Source: HGM11525 sp036307445
GTDB lineage: Bacteria > Bacillota > Clostridia > UBA1381
Assembly (NCBI GenBank): GCA_036307445.1
Contig: JAXJXP010000005.1
Location: 1-64,000 of the forward strand
Direction of reading: 5' to 3'
Length of the DNA stretch: 64,000 bases
How positions within the stretch are numbered: the first letter of the stretch is position 1; each line of letters opens with the position of its first letter. The position numbers and the translations under genes were made by a program. Under the pieces are notes generated by a model. It did no database searches, had not been told where the DNA came from, and saw nothing but the letters and a program-made list of their open reading frames with translations. This document shows positions 49,822 through 59,421 of this stretch, in pieces.

Positions 49822-51009
49822 ATGGTTAAATTAACAGAAAATATATATTATGTTGGTGTTAAAGACCCTGATTTGAAAGTCTTTGACATCATTATGGATA
49901 CAGAATTTGGTACAACATATAATTCTTATCTCGTAAAAGGCGAGAAGACAGCATTAATTGAAGCGGCACACGACAAGCTCTTTGACGAATATATCAAAAA
50001 CATAGAAGAAGTTATGCCGCTAAATAAAATTGATTACATTATTTGTAACCATACCGAGCCCGACCATACCGGTGCTTTAGAAAGAATTTTAAAAGTTAAT
50101 CCTGATGTTACTGTTGTTGGAACTATTGCTGCTCTTAAGAACCTTAAAAACATTACTAACGCTACATTTAAAGAGCTTTTGGCAAAAGATGGCGAAACAC
50201 TTGACTTGGGCGGATTAACTCTTAAATTTATTATCGCCCCAAATCTTCATTGGCCTGACACAATGATGACTTATTGTGAAGAAGAAAAGGTATTGTTCTC
50301 ATGTGATGTATTGGGCGCGCATTATTGTTTTGATGGTGTTATAGATAGCGATATATCAAACAAAGCTGATTATGAAAAGGCAATGCAGCATTACTATAAT
50401 TGCATAGTTTCACCGTTTGCCACTTTTGTTCAAAACGGCCTTAAGAAGATAGCGAGCCTTGATATCCAGCTTGTTTGTAATAGTCACGGCCCAGTTTTGA
50501 AAGATTACATCGGCGAAGGTATAGAAAAGTATAACTTGTGGTCAAGTCCTAAGGTGAATAATCCCAAAAAGGCAACCATATTCTATGTTTCGGCATATGG
50601 GTATACTAAAAAACTCGCAGATTGTGCTTACAACGTTCTCAAATGTTCAGGGATTGATACCCAGATTTTTGACCTTGTAGAGAGCAAGGGACCTGATGTA
50701 GACAATGCAATTCACAACTCTGATATGATTTTGCTTGGAACGCCGACAATAAACAGAAATGCACTGAAACCGATATGGGATATTGTTTCATCTCTAGATG
50801 TAATAACAGCTAAAGATGTTAATTTTGCAGTTTTCGGTTCTTATGGATGGAGCGGCGAAGGTCCTATACTTATCAACAACATACTTAAGAATTTACGTCT
50901 TAAAACACTTGATGAGCCTTTCCGTGTTGTATTCAATCCTACAGAAGATGACATTACCAAAATGGAAGAATACGTTCGCAATTTTATAAAAGCTTGCTGT
51001 GGTGAATAA
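49822..51009 (+). CDS. Flavodiiron protein (A-type flavoprotein, FprA)
   Basis: A 395-aa soluble protein reducing O2 to water (or NO to N2O) to protect the anaerobe. The beta-lactamase-like domain carries the diiron ligands CNHTEPDHTG, LHWPDTM, CDVLGAHY and CNSHGPVL; the flavodoxin domain from about residue 255 has IFYVSAYGYTKKLADC for FMN. ATG 49822 follows AGGAG; an upstream frame start lies inside prmA. It is inserted between prmA and rsmE. Confidence 0.93.
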   Translation: MVKLTENIYYVGVKDPDLKVFDIIMDTEFGTTYNSYLVKGEKTALIEAAHDKLFDEYIKNIEEVMPLNKIDYIICNHTEPDHTGALERILKVNPDVTVVGTIAALKNLKNITNATFKELLAKDGETLDLGGLTLKFIIAPNLHWPDTMMTYCEEEKVLFSCDVLGAHYCFDGVIDSDISNKADYEKAMQHYYNCIVSPFATFVQNGLKKIASLDIQLVCNSHGPVLKDYIGEGIEKYNLWSSPKVNNPKKATIFYVSAYGYTKKLADCAYNVLKCSGIDTQIFDLVESKGPDVDNAIHNSDMILLGTPTINRNALKPIWDIVSSLDVITAKDVNFAVFGSYGWSGEGPILINNILKNLRLKTLDEPFRVVFNPTEDDITKMEEYVRNFIKACCGE

Positions 51010-51011
51010 GT

Positions 51012-51752
51012 ATGCCTAAGTTTTTTGTACCACCTGAAAAAGTATCCGGAAATAGAATCATTATTGATACTGATGATGTGTCGCATATTAAAAGAGTTCT
51101 TAGATTGACAACAGGCGATGAAATCACAGTATCAGACAGTACAGGTACTGACTATACGGCCAGGATTTCTGTTATTGAAGAAAAATGTGTTATATGCGAT
51201 ATAACAGGTTCTGTTAAGAACAATACAGAACCCAATATATCAGTAACGCTATATCAGGCACTTCCTAAGGCTTCTAAAATGGAATTTATTATCCAAAAGA
51301 CAACCGAGCTTGGGATTATCAGAATTGTTCCTTGTGCATTGTCCAGATGTGTTGTAAAGCTTGATGGCAAAGATGCAACAAAAAAGGTTGAACGTTGGCA
51401 GAAGATAGCTGACGAAGCTGCTAAACAGTCGGGAAGAGGTGTTATTCCTCAAATCTCACCGGTTATGAACTTTAAAGCCGCTGTTGAGGAAATGAAAAAG
51501 TCCGATATGTGCTTTGTTCCGTATGAAAGTGCAGAAGATACAAAACTTAAGTCTGTACTAAACTCAAATCAGGCTAAGGAAATATCTTTTATGATTGGTC
51601 CTGAGGGCGGATTTACTCCTGAAGAAGCGGAATATCTTAAAGCAACAGGCATTCCACTTGTAACGTTAGGCAAACGCATTTTACGCACAGAAACTGCAGG
51701 TATGGCAGTACTGTCTATGGTAATGTACGATATCGGAGATATTAATATATAA
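51012..51752 (+). CDS. rsmE: 16S rRNA m3U1498 methyltransferase
   Basis: A 246-aa SPOUT methyltransferase. The N-terminal PUA-like domain has KFFVPPEK and HIKRVLRLTTGDEI; the knot has IQKTTELGI, KIADEAAKQSGRG, MIGPEGGFTPEEAEYL and LGKRILRTETAGM. It starts 2 nt after the flavodiiron stop. Confidence 0.95.
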   Translation: MPKFFVPPEKVSGNRIIIDTDDVSHIKRVLRLTTGDEITVSDSTGTDYTARISVIEEKCVICDITGSVKNNTEPNISVTLYQALPKASKMEFIIQKTTELGIIRIVPCALSRCVVKLDGKDATKKVERWQKIADEAAKQSGRGVIPQISPVMNFKAAVEEMKKSDMCFVPYESAEDTKLKSVLNSNQAKEISFMIGPEGGFTPEEAEYLKATGIPLVTLGKRILRTETAGMAVLSMVMYDIGDINI

Positions 51753-51758
51753 TCTTTG

Positions 51759-51782
51759 CGGCTGTGGGTTTACCTGCAGCCG
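51759..51782 (+). other. Hairpin between rsmE and uvrB
   Basis: CGGCTG (51759-51764) pairs with CAGCCG (51777-51782), extended by GGGT/ACCT. It lacks a T-run; TATAAT follows right after. Possibly a weak terminator or mRNA end. Confidence 0.45.
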
Positions 51783-51811
51783 TATAATCAATTTGAAGGG
51801 AGGCAATGATA

Positions 51812-53764
51812 TTGGATAGATTTGAACTTGTTGCGGATTTTAAACCGACAGGAGACCAGCCGCAAGCTATCAGAAAGCTCGTAGACGGTTTAAATGACGG
51901 TCTAAAATATCAAACCTTGATGGGTGTTACCGGCTCAGGAAAAACATTTACAATGGCTAATATCATTGCTGAGGTAAACAAACCCACATTAGTCCTTGCT
52001 CATAACAAAACACTTGCCGCACAGCTTTGCAGTGAATTTAAAGAGTTTTTCCCAAATAATGCGGTAGAGTTCTTTGTGTCTTATTATGACTATTATCAGC
52101 CTGAGGCTTATATACCCCAATCTGATACATTTATAGAGAAAGATGCTTCAGTAAATGACGAGATTGATAAATTAAGACATTCCGCAACTTTTGCACTTTT
52201 TGAAAGAAAAGACGTTATTATAGTTTCGAGCGTCTCTTGTATATACGGTCTTGGCGATCCTGAGGACTATCAGAATTTAATGATTTCTATCCGTGTGGGG
52301 ATGGAAAAAGGTCGAGACGAAATCATAAAACGCCTTGTAGATATTCAGTACGAAAGAAACGATATAAATTTTATAAGAAATAAATTTCGTGTGCGTGGGG
52401 ACGTCCTTGAGATTTTTCCTGCTAATAACGGCGAGCAGGCAATTCGCGTTGAATTCTTTGGCGATGAAATAGAAAGAATAAGCGAAGTAAATGTAGTAAC
52501 AGGCGAAGTTATTGGGTATAGAAACCATGCTGTAATTATGCCTGCTTCACACTATGTTACAACAGGCGAGAAGATGCAGCTTGCCATTGCGGCAATACTT
52601 GATGAGCTCTCAGAGCGAATTAAATTTTTTAAAGAAAGAGATATGCTGATTGAGGCACAGCGAATAGAACAACGTACAATGTACGATGTTGAAATGCTTC
52701 AGGAAATTGGTTTTTGTCAGGGAATAGAAAACTACTCACGGGTAATCAGTGGAAGAAACCCCGGCAGTCCTCCTTATACATTGCTTGATTATTTCCCTGA
52801 TGATTTCCTAATGTTTATTGACGAATCGCACGTTACTGTATCTCAGGTAAGGGCAATGTACAACGGTGACAGAGCAAGAAAAGAATCTTTAGTTGGCTAT
52901 GGTTTCAGATTGCCCTGTGCATTTGATAACAGACCGCTTATGTTTGATGAATTTGAGAGTAAGCTTAATCAAGTTATTTTTACATCTGCAACACCAGGCG
53001 AATACGAAAAACAACATTCGGAAAGTACTGCAGAACAGTTTATCAGGCCTACAGGATTATTAGACCCCAAAATTTATGTGCGTCCTATAGAAAACCAGAT
53101 TGATGATTTGATATCAGAAATTAATATACGTGTGGAAAACAACTCCAGAGTTCTTGTTACTACACTTACCAAAAAAATGGCAGAGGATTTGTGCGATTAT
53201 TTAAAAGGAGTAGGTATTAAGGTGCGTTATATGCACTCGGATATTAAGACAATAGAAAGAACAGAAATTATCAGAGATTTAAGAATGGGAGTATTTGATG
53301 TTCTTGTAGGCATAAATCTATTGAGAGAAGGTCTTGATTTACCAGAGGTGTCCTTAATAGCTATTCTTGACGCCGATAAGGAAGGATTTTTAAGAAGCGA
53401 AACTTCACTTATTCAAACGATTGGAAGAGCTGCAAGAAATGCTGATGGTGAGGTTATTATGTATGCAAATACAATTACAGGCTCAATGAAACGAGCGATA
53501 GACGAAACCAATCGCCGCCGCAGTATGCAGGATGCGTATAATAAAGAACACGGAATTACACCTAAAACGATACAAAAAGACATTAGAAATATAATAGAAT
53601 CAATGAAGCCCGCTGGCGATAACAACAGCGATAATAACGTAGATATAAGTGTAATGATTGAAAATCTTACAGACGAAATGCTCGCAGCTGCTGAAATGCT
53701 CGAATTTGAACGTGCAGCCGAACTTCGTGATAGAATACAGAGATTAAAGGAACAAAACAAATGA
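51812..53764 (+). CDS. uvrB: Excinuclease ABC subunit B
   Basis: A 650-aa damage-verifying helicase of nucleotide excision repair. It has Walker A MGVTGSGKTFT, the beta-hairpin YYDYYQPEAYIP, DESHVTV (DEAD-type box), helicase motifs through QTIGRAARN and the C-terminal UvrC-binding UVR domain. I prefer TTG 51812, 8 nt after GGGAGG; the ATG at 51806 is only 2 nt from that site. It overlaps uvrA by ATGA. Confidence 0.97.
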   Translation: MDRFELVADFKPTGDQPQAIRKLVDGLNDGLKYQTLMGVTGSGKTFTMANIIAEVNKPTLVLAHNKTLAAQLCSEFKEFFPNNAVEFFVSYYDYYQPEAYIPQSDTFIEKDASVNDEIDKLRHSATFALFERKDVIIVSSVSCIYGLGDPEDYQNLMISIRVGMEKGRDEIIKRLVDIQYERNDINFIRNKFRVRGDVLEIFPANNGEQAIRVEFFGDEIERISEVNVVTGEVIGYRNHAVIMPASHYVTTGEKMQLAIAAILDELSERIKFFKERDMLIEAQRIEQRTMYDVEMLQEIGFCQGIENYSRVISGRNPGSPPYTLLDYFPDDFLMFIDESHVTVSQVRAMYNGDRARKESLVGYGFRLPCAFDNRPLMFDEFESKLNQVIFTSATPGEYEKQHSESTAEQFIRPTGLLDPKIYVRPIENQIDDLISEINIRVENNSRVLVTTLTKKMAEDLCDYLKGVGIKVRYMHSDIKTIERTEIIRDLRMGVFDVLVGINLLREGLDLPEVSLIAILDADKEGFLRSETSLIQTIGRAARNADGEVIMYANTITGSMKRAIDETNRRRSMQDAYNKEHGITPKTIQKDIRNIIESMKPAGDNNSDNNVDISVMIENLTDEMLAAAEMLEFERAAELRDRIQRLKEQNK

Positions 53765-56592
53765 ATAAGTATATAAAAATTAAAGGAGCGAAGGTTCATA
53801 ACCTGAAAAATGTCAGCATAAATATTCCCAGAGAAAAGCTTGTTGTCCTGACAGGGCTTTCCGGTTCGGGCAAGTCCTCGCTTGCGTTTGACACAATCTA
53901 TGCCGAGGGACAACGCAGATATATTGAATCATTGTCAAGTTATGCCCGTATGTTTTTGGGACAGATGGATAAGCCTGATGTTGAGAGCATAGAAGGGCTT
54001 TCCCCTGCAATTAGTATAGACCAGAAAACAACATCAAAAAATCCGCGTTCGACTGTCGGGACTGTAACCGAGATTTACGACTACTTAAGGCTTTTATATG
54101 CAAACATCGGTATTCCTCATTGTCCAAAGTGCGGCAAAGAGATTAAAAGACAAAGCATAGACCAGATTGTAGACAGTATTCTTGAACTTGATGAGGGTAC
54201 GAAAATTCTTGTGCTCGCACCAGTGGTTAAAGGTAAGAAGGGTGAACATAAAAAGATTTTTGAAGATGCTAAAAAATCAGGTTTTGTCCGAGTAATTGTC
54301 GATGAAATTCAGTATGAGCTTACAGAAGAGATTAAGCTCGACAAAAACATAAAGCACACAATTGAAATAGTTGTTGACAGACTTATCATCAGAGAGGGAA
54401 TAGAAAAGCGACTAACAGATTCTGTAGAAACGTCAGCTAATCTTACTGGAGATATAGTAGCAGTCCAGGTTCTGGGCGGTGAAACTATAACCTTTAGCCA
54501 AAGCTACGCCTGTGAAGATTGTGGTATAAGTATTCAGGAGCTAACACCCAGAATGTTTTCGTTTAATAACCCTTACGGCGCTTGCCCTGAATGTGACGGA
54601 ATAGGATTTATTTCAAAAATAGACCCCGAGCTTATAATATATGATGATACTAAATCACTAATTGAAGGTGCTATCTATGCGCCAGGATGGGCAGCACCTG
54701 AAATACCTGACAGTATGGCTCATATGTATTATTGCTCAATTGCAAAGCATTATGGCGTCGATATTAACACACCCTTCAAAGACTTACCGGAAAAGGTAAG
54801 AAATGTTGTTCTCTTTGGTAGCGGTGATGAAAAAATCAAAATGGAATATACCAGAAACTATGGTTCTGGAACATATCTTGCTCCATTTGAGGGTGTTGTT
54901 ATATGTTTGGAACGCCGATATAATGACGGAAAATCCGATTGGGCAAAAGCTGAGCTTGAAAAATATATCAACACGATTGGTTGTTATAAATGTAAAGGAG
55001 CAAGATTGAATGACGAAGTTCTCGCTGTAACAGTAGGAGGTAAAAACATATATGAGCTCACCTCTATGTCTGTACAAGATGAAATGGAGTTTATAAACAA
55101 CCTTAAACTTTCAGAACGAGAAGAAATTATTGCAGCACAAATATTAAAAGAAATTAAGGCTAGACTTCAATTTTTGCTTGATGTCGGTCTTGATTACCTG
55201 ACTCTCTCTCGTTCATCCGGCACGCTTTCTGGCGGTGAGGCACAAAGAATACGACTTGCAACTCAGATCGGCTCAGGACTTACAGGGGTGTTGTATATTC
55301 TTGATGAGCCAAGCATTGGCCTGCATCAGAGGGATAATACACGTCTAATAGGTACACTGCAGAATTTGCGAGACTTAGGTAATACCGTAATTGTTGTTGA
55401 ACACGACGAAGACACTATGATGGTTGCTGACCATATTGTAGATATAGGTCCCGGAGCAGGAGTGAATGGCGGAAATATAATTGCAGAGGGAACTGCGGAA
55501 GAAATCATAAATAATCCCGACTCAATCACAGGAATGTACCTCTCCGGAAAGAAGAAAATTCCTATTCCTGCTGTAAGGAGAACACCTACCGGCTGGCTTA
55601 AAATTTTAGGTGCCAAAGAAAACAATCTTAAGGATATTGATGTAAAAGTACCTCTTGGTGTATTTACTTGTGTTACCGGTGTTTCAGGCTCGGGCAAATC
55701 TTCGCTTGTTAATGAAATTCTCTACAAACAGTTAGCCAAGGATTTAAACAGAGCGAAGACTCACGCAGGTTCCCATAAGGTAATTAAAGGTCTTGAACAG
55801 CTTGATAAGATTATTGATATAAATCAGGCACCTATTGGAAGAACACCGCGCTCTAACCCTGCGACATATACAAATATTTTTAACGATATTCGTGAAATTT
55901 TTGCTCAAACAAATGATGCAAAAATGCATGGATATAAAGCCGGACGTTTCAGCTTTAATGTAAAAGGCGGCAGATGCGAAGCTTGTCAGGGCGACGGTAT
56001 TGTAAAGATTGAAATGCACTTTTTATCTGATGTTTACGTTCCTTGCGAGGTATGTAAGGGTAAACGTTATAACAGGGAAACGCTGGATATTCATTATAAG
56101 GGCAAAAATATATATGATGTTCTTGAAATGACAGTCGATGAAGCAATAGAGTTTTTCTCTGTATATCCGAAACTTACAAGAAAGCTGCAAACTCTTCATG
56201 ATGTAGGACTGGGATACATTAAGCTTGGCCAAAGCTCAACAACGCTGTCTGGTGGCGAAGCTCAAAGAGTAAAGCTTGCTACAGAATTATCAAAGCGAAG
56301 CACCGGAAAGACTATTTATGTACTTGATGAGCCTACAACTGGACTTCATAATGCAGATGTACACAGACTTGTTGATGTTTTGCAAAAATTAGTTGAAGGT
56401 GGCAATACTGTCCTTGTCATAGAACATAACCTACATGTTATTAAAGCGGCAGATTATGTGATTGACCTAGGTCCTGAGGGCGGTGACGGCGGCGGAAGAG
56501 TTGTAGCAGAGGGAACGCCGGAAGAAGTATCCAAATGCAAAAAGTCATACACAGGTCATTTTCTTAAAGACATTCTTGAAAATGACAAATAA
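53761..56592 (+). CDS. uvrA: Excinuclease ABC subunit A
   Basis: A 943-aa damage-recognition ATPase. Two ABC modules are visible, with Walker A motifs GLSGSGKSSLAFD and GVSGSGKSSLVNE and signature LSGGEAQRIRLATQIG and LSGGEAQRVKLATELS. Zinc fingers are CPKCGKEI, the CxxC pair in CEDCG...CPECDG and CEACQGDG...CEVCKG. Translationally coupled to uvrB; uvrC is not in the window. Confidence 0.98.
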   Translation: MNKYIKIKGAKVHNLKNVSINIPREKLVVLTGLSGSGKSSLAFDTIYAEGQRRYIESLSSYARMFLGQMDKPDVESIEGLSPAISIDQKTTSKNPRSTVGTVTEIYDYLRLLYANIGIPHCPKCGKEIKRQSIDQIVDSILELDEGTKILVLAPVVKGKKGEHKKIFEDAKKSGFVRVIVDEIQYELTEEIKLDKNIKHTIEIVVDRLIIREGIEKRLTDSVETSANLTGDIVAVQVLGGETITFSQSYACEDCGISIQELTPRMFSFNNPYGACPECDGIGFISKIDPELIIYDDTKSLIEGAIYAPGWAAPEIPDSMAHMYYCSIAKHYGVDINTPFKDLPEKVRNVVLFGSGDEKIKMEYTRNYGSGTYLAPFEGVVICLERRYNDGKSDWAKAELEKYINTIGCYKCKGARLNDEVLAVTVGGKNIYELTSMSVQDEMEFINNLKLSEREEIIAAQILKEIKARLQFLLDVGLDYLTLSRSSGTLSGGEAQRIRLATQIGSGLTGVLYILDEPSIGLHQRDNTRLIGTLQNLRDLGNTVIVVEHDEDTMMVADHIVDIGPGAGVNGGNIIAEGTAEEIINNPDSITGMYLSGKKKIPIPAVRRTPTGWLKILGAKENNLKDIDVKVPLGVFTCVTGVSGSGKSSLVNEILYKQLAKDLNRAKTHAGSHKVIKGLEQLDKIIDINQAPIGRTPRSNPATYTNIFNDIREIFAQTNDAKMHGYKAGRFSFNVKGGRCEACQGDGIVKIEMHFLSDVYVPCEVCKGKRYNRETLDIHYKGKNIYDVLEMTVDEAIEFFSVYPKLTRKLQTLHDVGLGYIKLGQSSTTLSGGEAQRVKLATELSKRSTGKTIYVLDEPTTGLHNADVHRLVDVLQKLVEGGNTVLVIEHNLHVIKAADYVIDLGPEGGDGGGRVVAEGTPEEVSKCKKSYTGHFLKDILENDK

Positions 56593-56608
56593 GTGTAACA
56601 TAAATCAC

Positions 56609-56638
56609 TTGACTTTTATGCTTAAATGATGTTATAAT
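56609..56638 (+). promoter_or_regulatory. thrS promoter
   Basis: TTGACT (56609-56614), an 18-nt spacer and TATAAT (56633-56638), placing the transcript start just before the T-box leader. Confidence 0.75.
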
Positions 56639-56644
56639 CTAATA

Positions 56645-56906
56645 AAGACTATGAAAAAGACAGTAGCTGTCAAGGTAAATCAACAAGAGAGGGGAAGCCC
56701 AGGGCTGTAAGCTTTCCTTTGATTTATGACAGTGAACACCCCTTTGGAGTTGCGTGCTGAACGGTTTTTAACTTAATAAGCATTGCCGTACGCTTACGTT
56801 ACAAGCATAAAGAGTGATGGTTTATGCCATAATTAGGGTGGAACCGTGCATGTATTTTGCACCCCTAAGAATACCTGTTTTTTTGGGTTTTCTTAGGGGT
56901 TTTTTC
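56645..56906 (+). promoter_or_regulatory. T-box riboswitch (threonyl type)
   Basis: The leader between promoter and thrS contains the T-box motif AGGGTGGAACCGTGC (56835-56849), whose TGGAACC bulge pairs with the uncharged tRNA acceptor. The probable specifier codon is ACC (56738-56740) in GTGAACACCCC, a Thr codon matching the gene. The terminator stem is ACCCCTAAGAA (56861-56871) with 56890-56900, then TTTTTT. Uncharged tRNA-Thr should stabilise the antiterminator and raise thrS expression. Confidence 0.93.
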
Positions 56907-56957
56907 TTTATATGCATCCCTTGACAATATTATATTTATATAGGAGAGTGTAAAAAA

Positions 56958-58706
56958 ATGGAAATGAATGAATTACAAACACTGCGTCATTCCGCATCGC
57001 ATGTACTTGCTCAGGCAGTAAAGCGCTTGTATCCAGATACCAAGCTTGCTATTGGACCTGCTATTGACACGGGTTTTTATTATGATTTTGATACAGAGCA
57101 CACCTTTACTATGGATGATTTGACCGCAATTGAAGCTGAAATGAAGAAAATTGCAAAGGAAAATCTTAAAATTGAAAGGTTTGAGCTTCCAAGAGAAGAG
57201 GCACTCGAGCTTATGAAGGACGAACCTTATAAGATTGAGCTTATAAATGAGCTTCCTGAAGGTGAAGTAATCTCTTTCTATAAACAAGGGGATTTTGTAG
57301 ACCTTTGCGCCGGTCCTCACATTAATTATACCAGCAAGGTTAAGGCTTATAAGCTGTTAAGTGCAACAGGTGCATATTGGCGTGGAAACGAAAAAAACAA
57401 AATGCTACAAAGAATTTACGGCACCGCATATCTTACCAAAGATGAACTGGAAGCTCATTTAGAGCGATTGGAAGAGGCAAAGAAGAGAGACCACAACAGA
57501 CTTGGTCGTGAACTCGAACTGTTTACAACATCTGATGTTATCGGACAGGGACTTCCAATACTTTTGCCAAAAGGTGCAAGAGTTATCCAAATGCTCCAAA
57601 GATTTGTTGAGGATGAAGAGCAGAGGAGAGGTTGGCTCCTTACTAAAACACCGCTTATGGCAAAGAGCGACCTCTACAAAATTTCAGGACACTGGGATCA
57701 TTACAGGGATGGAATGTTTGTTTTAGGTGACCCTGAAAACGATAAAGAAGTATTTGCACTTCGTCCGATGACCTGCCCGTTCCAGTATCAGGCATATTTG
57801 AACCGTGGACGTTCGTACCGTGATTTACCGATGAGACTTGCTGAAACATCAACACTTTTTAGGAACGAGGCATCAGGTGAGATGCACGGTCTTATCAGAG
57901 TAAGACAGTTTACGATTTCTGAAGGACATCTTATGTGTACGCCTGAACAGCTTGCTGACGAGTTTAAGGGTTGCCTTGAGCTTGCAATATATATGCTCAA
58001 AACGCTCGGCTTGTATGAGGATGTTTCATATCGTTTCTCACAGTGGGACCCCGATGATAGAGAGAAGTATATAGGAACAGACGAACAGTGGTCAGAGGCC
58101 CAGGATATGATGAAGGATATTCTTGATAAGCTCGAAATTCCATATGTAATTGGTGTCGGCGAAGCTGCATTCTATGGTCCTAAGCTTGATATTCAGATTA
58201 AGAATGTACACGGTAAAGAAGATACTCTTATTACTTTGCAGATTGACCAGATGCTTGCTGAAAAATTTGGTATGGAGTATGTTGATAAGGACGGTACTAA
58301 AAAGAATCCATATATTATTCACAGAACATCTATCGGTTGCTATGAACGTACTCTTGCACTGCTTATCGAAAAATATGCGGGAGCATTCCCATTATGGCTT
58401 GCTCCTGTACAGATTAAGCTTTTGCCTATTGCTGACAGACATCTTGACTATATATACGAGGTTAAGAGAAAACTTGAAGCATCAGGAATTATTCGTGTGG
58501 AAATTGATGACCGTTCAGAAAAGATTGGATACAAGATTCGCGAAGCACAGCTTGAAAAAGTACCATATATGATTCTTGTCGGCGATAAGGATATTGAGAA
58601 TAATGTTATCTCTGTACGTTCACGCAAGCAAGGCGACATTGGAAGTATGACTGTTGAAAGCTTTATAGAATCTGCACTTGAGGAAATTAAGGAAAAAAGA
58701 CTTTAA
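56958..58706 (+). CDS. thrS: Threonine-tRNA ligase lacking the N-terminal TGS domain
   Basis: A 582-aa class II synthetase. The protein begins almost at once with LRHSASHVLAQAV, the start of the editing (N2/SAD) domain, so the roughly 60-residue TGS domain of typical ThrS (about 640 aa) is missing. Catalytic motifs are MRLAETSTLFRNEASGEMHGLIRVRQF (motif 2, near 293-319), zinc ligand Cys in RPMTCPFQY, and IHRTSIGCYERTLALLIE (motif 3), then an anticodon-binding domain. AGGAGAG precedes ATG 56958. Regulated by the T-box. Confidence 0.96.
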   Translation: MEMNELQTLRHSASHVLAQAVKRLYPDTKLAIGPAIDTGFYYDFDTEHTFTMDDLTAIEAEMKKIAKENLKIERFELPREEALELMKDEPYKIELINELPEGEVISFYKQGDFVDLCAGPHINYTSKVKAYKLLSATGAYWRGNEKNKMLQRIYGTAYLTKDELEAHLERLEEAKKRDHNRLGRELELFTTSDVIGQGLPILLPKGARVIQMLQRFVEDEEQRRGWLLTKTPLMAKSDLYKISGHWDHYRDGMFVLGDPENDKEVFALRPMTCPFQYQAYLNRGRSYRDLPMRLAETSTLFRNEASGEMHGLIRVRQFTISEGHLMCTPEQLADEFKGCLELAIYMLKTLGLYEDVSYRFSQWDPDDREKYIGTDEQWSEAQDMMKDILDKLEIPYVIGVGEAAFYGPKLDIQIKNVHGKEDTLITLQIDQMLAEKFGMEYVDKDGTKKNPYIIHRTSIGCYERTLALLIEKYAGAFPLWLAPVQIKLLPIADRHLDYIYEVKRKLEASGIIRVEIDDRSEKIGYKIREAQLEKVPYMILVGDKDIENNVISVRSRKQGDIGSMTVESFIESALEEIKEKRL

Positions 58707-58715
58707 TCATAACAT

Positions 58716-58746
58716 GCCCTCAAATCGCTATGGGTTTGAGGGCTTT
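58716..58746 (+). terminator. thrS terminator
   Basis: GCCCTCAAA (58716-58724) pairs perfectly with TTTGAGGGC (58735-58743), then TTTC. The T-run is short. Confidence 0.7.
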
Positions 58747-58793
58747 CACATATTTTACTCCTCATGCATAATTTGCTAAGAGAAGGTGAAAAT

Positions 58794-59417
58794 ATGCGTT
58801 TAGGATTATGTAGAAAATTCCCGTATTTTAGAGTACTTGTTCTGTTTTTAATAGTTGCTGTACTTGTGCTGATATTTTGCTTCTTTGTAACCAGAGCTGA
58901 ACCAATCTTCAGGGAACGTGCATCAGATGCATCCGCACAAGTTGTAAGAGCTGCTATAGACGAAATATCGAACGATGTTCTAAAAGAATTTTCGGTGTTT
59001 AAAGATGATGATTCTTCATTTAGCGAAGTGTTGGTTGTTGATATGAATACTGCACAAATGAATGAAATAAGAACTAAGTTTTCTGAAGAACTTTCAAAGA
59101 AATTATCTGAGACGCATATTGCAAAAATTCATATTACAGCAGGCAGCTTATTAGGATATCCAGCACTTCAGGGATTAGGAATTCAAATTCCGGTTAAAAT
59201 ATACTTTGGTGCAATATCTTCTGTTGATATTAAAGATAGCTTCTCATCAGCAGGTATTAACCAGACAAAGTACAGAGCAAGTCTTGAAATCAATGTCTCA
59301 TCATCAGTTGTATCCGCATTTATGAGCGATAGCAGAGAAATTAGTTATTCGTTGCCTATTTGTGAAAGAATTCTTATCGGAAATGTACCTAACTACTACA
59401 TTCCACGGAAAGGATAA
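58794..59417 (+). CDS. yunB: Sporulation protein YunB
   Basis: A 207-aa single-pass membrane protein. The TM helix lies at about residues 15-37, followed by EPIFRERASDASAQVVRAAIDEIS and the conserved VDMNTAQMNEIRTKFSEEL segment, with IPVKIYFGAI later. YunB is a sigma-E-dependent protein needed for efficient spore formation in Bacillus. ATG 58794 follows GAAGGTG; a longer frame starts 30 nt earlier without a site. Confidence 0.85.
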   Translation: MRLGLCRKFPYFRVLVLFLIVAVLVLIFCFFVTRAEPIFRERASDASAQVVRAAIDEISNDVLKEFSVFKDDDSSFSEVLVVDMNTAQMNEIRTKFSEELSKKLSETHIAKIHITAGSLLGYPALQGLGIQIPVKIYFGAISSVDIKDSFSSAGINQTKYRASLEINVSSSVVSAFMSDSREISYSLPICERILIGNVPNYYIPRKG

Positions 59418-59421
59418 TATA

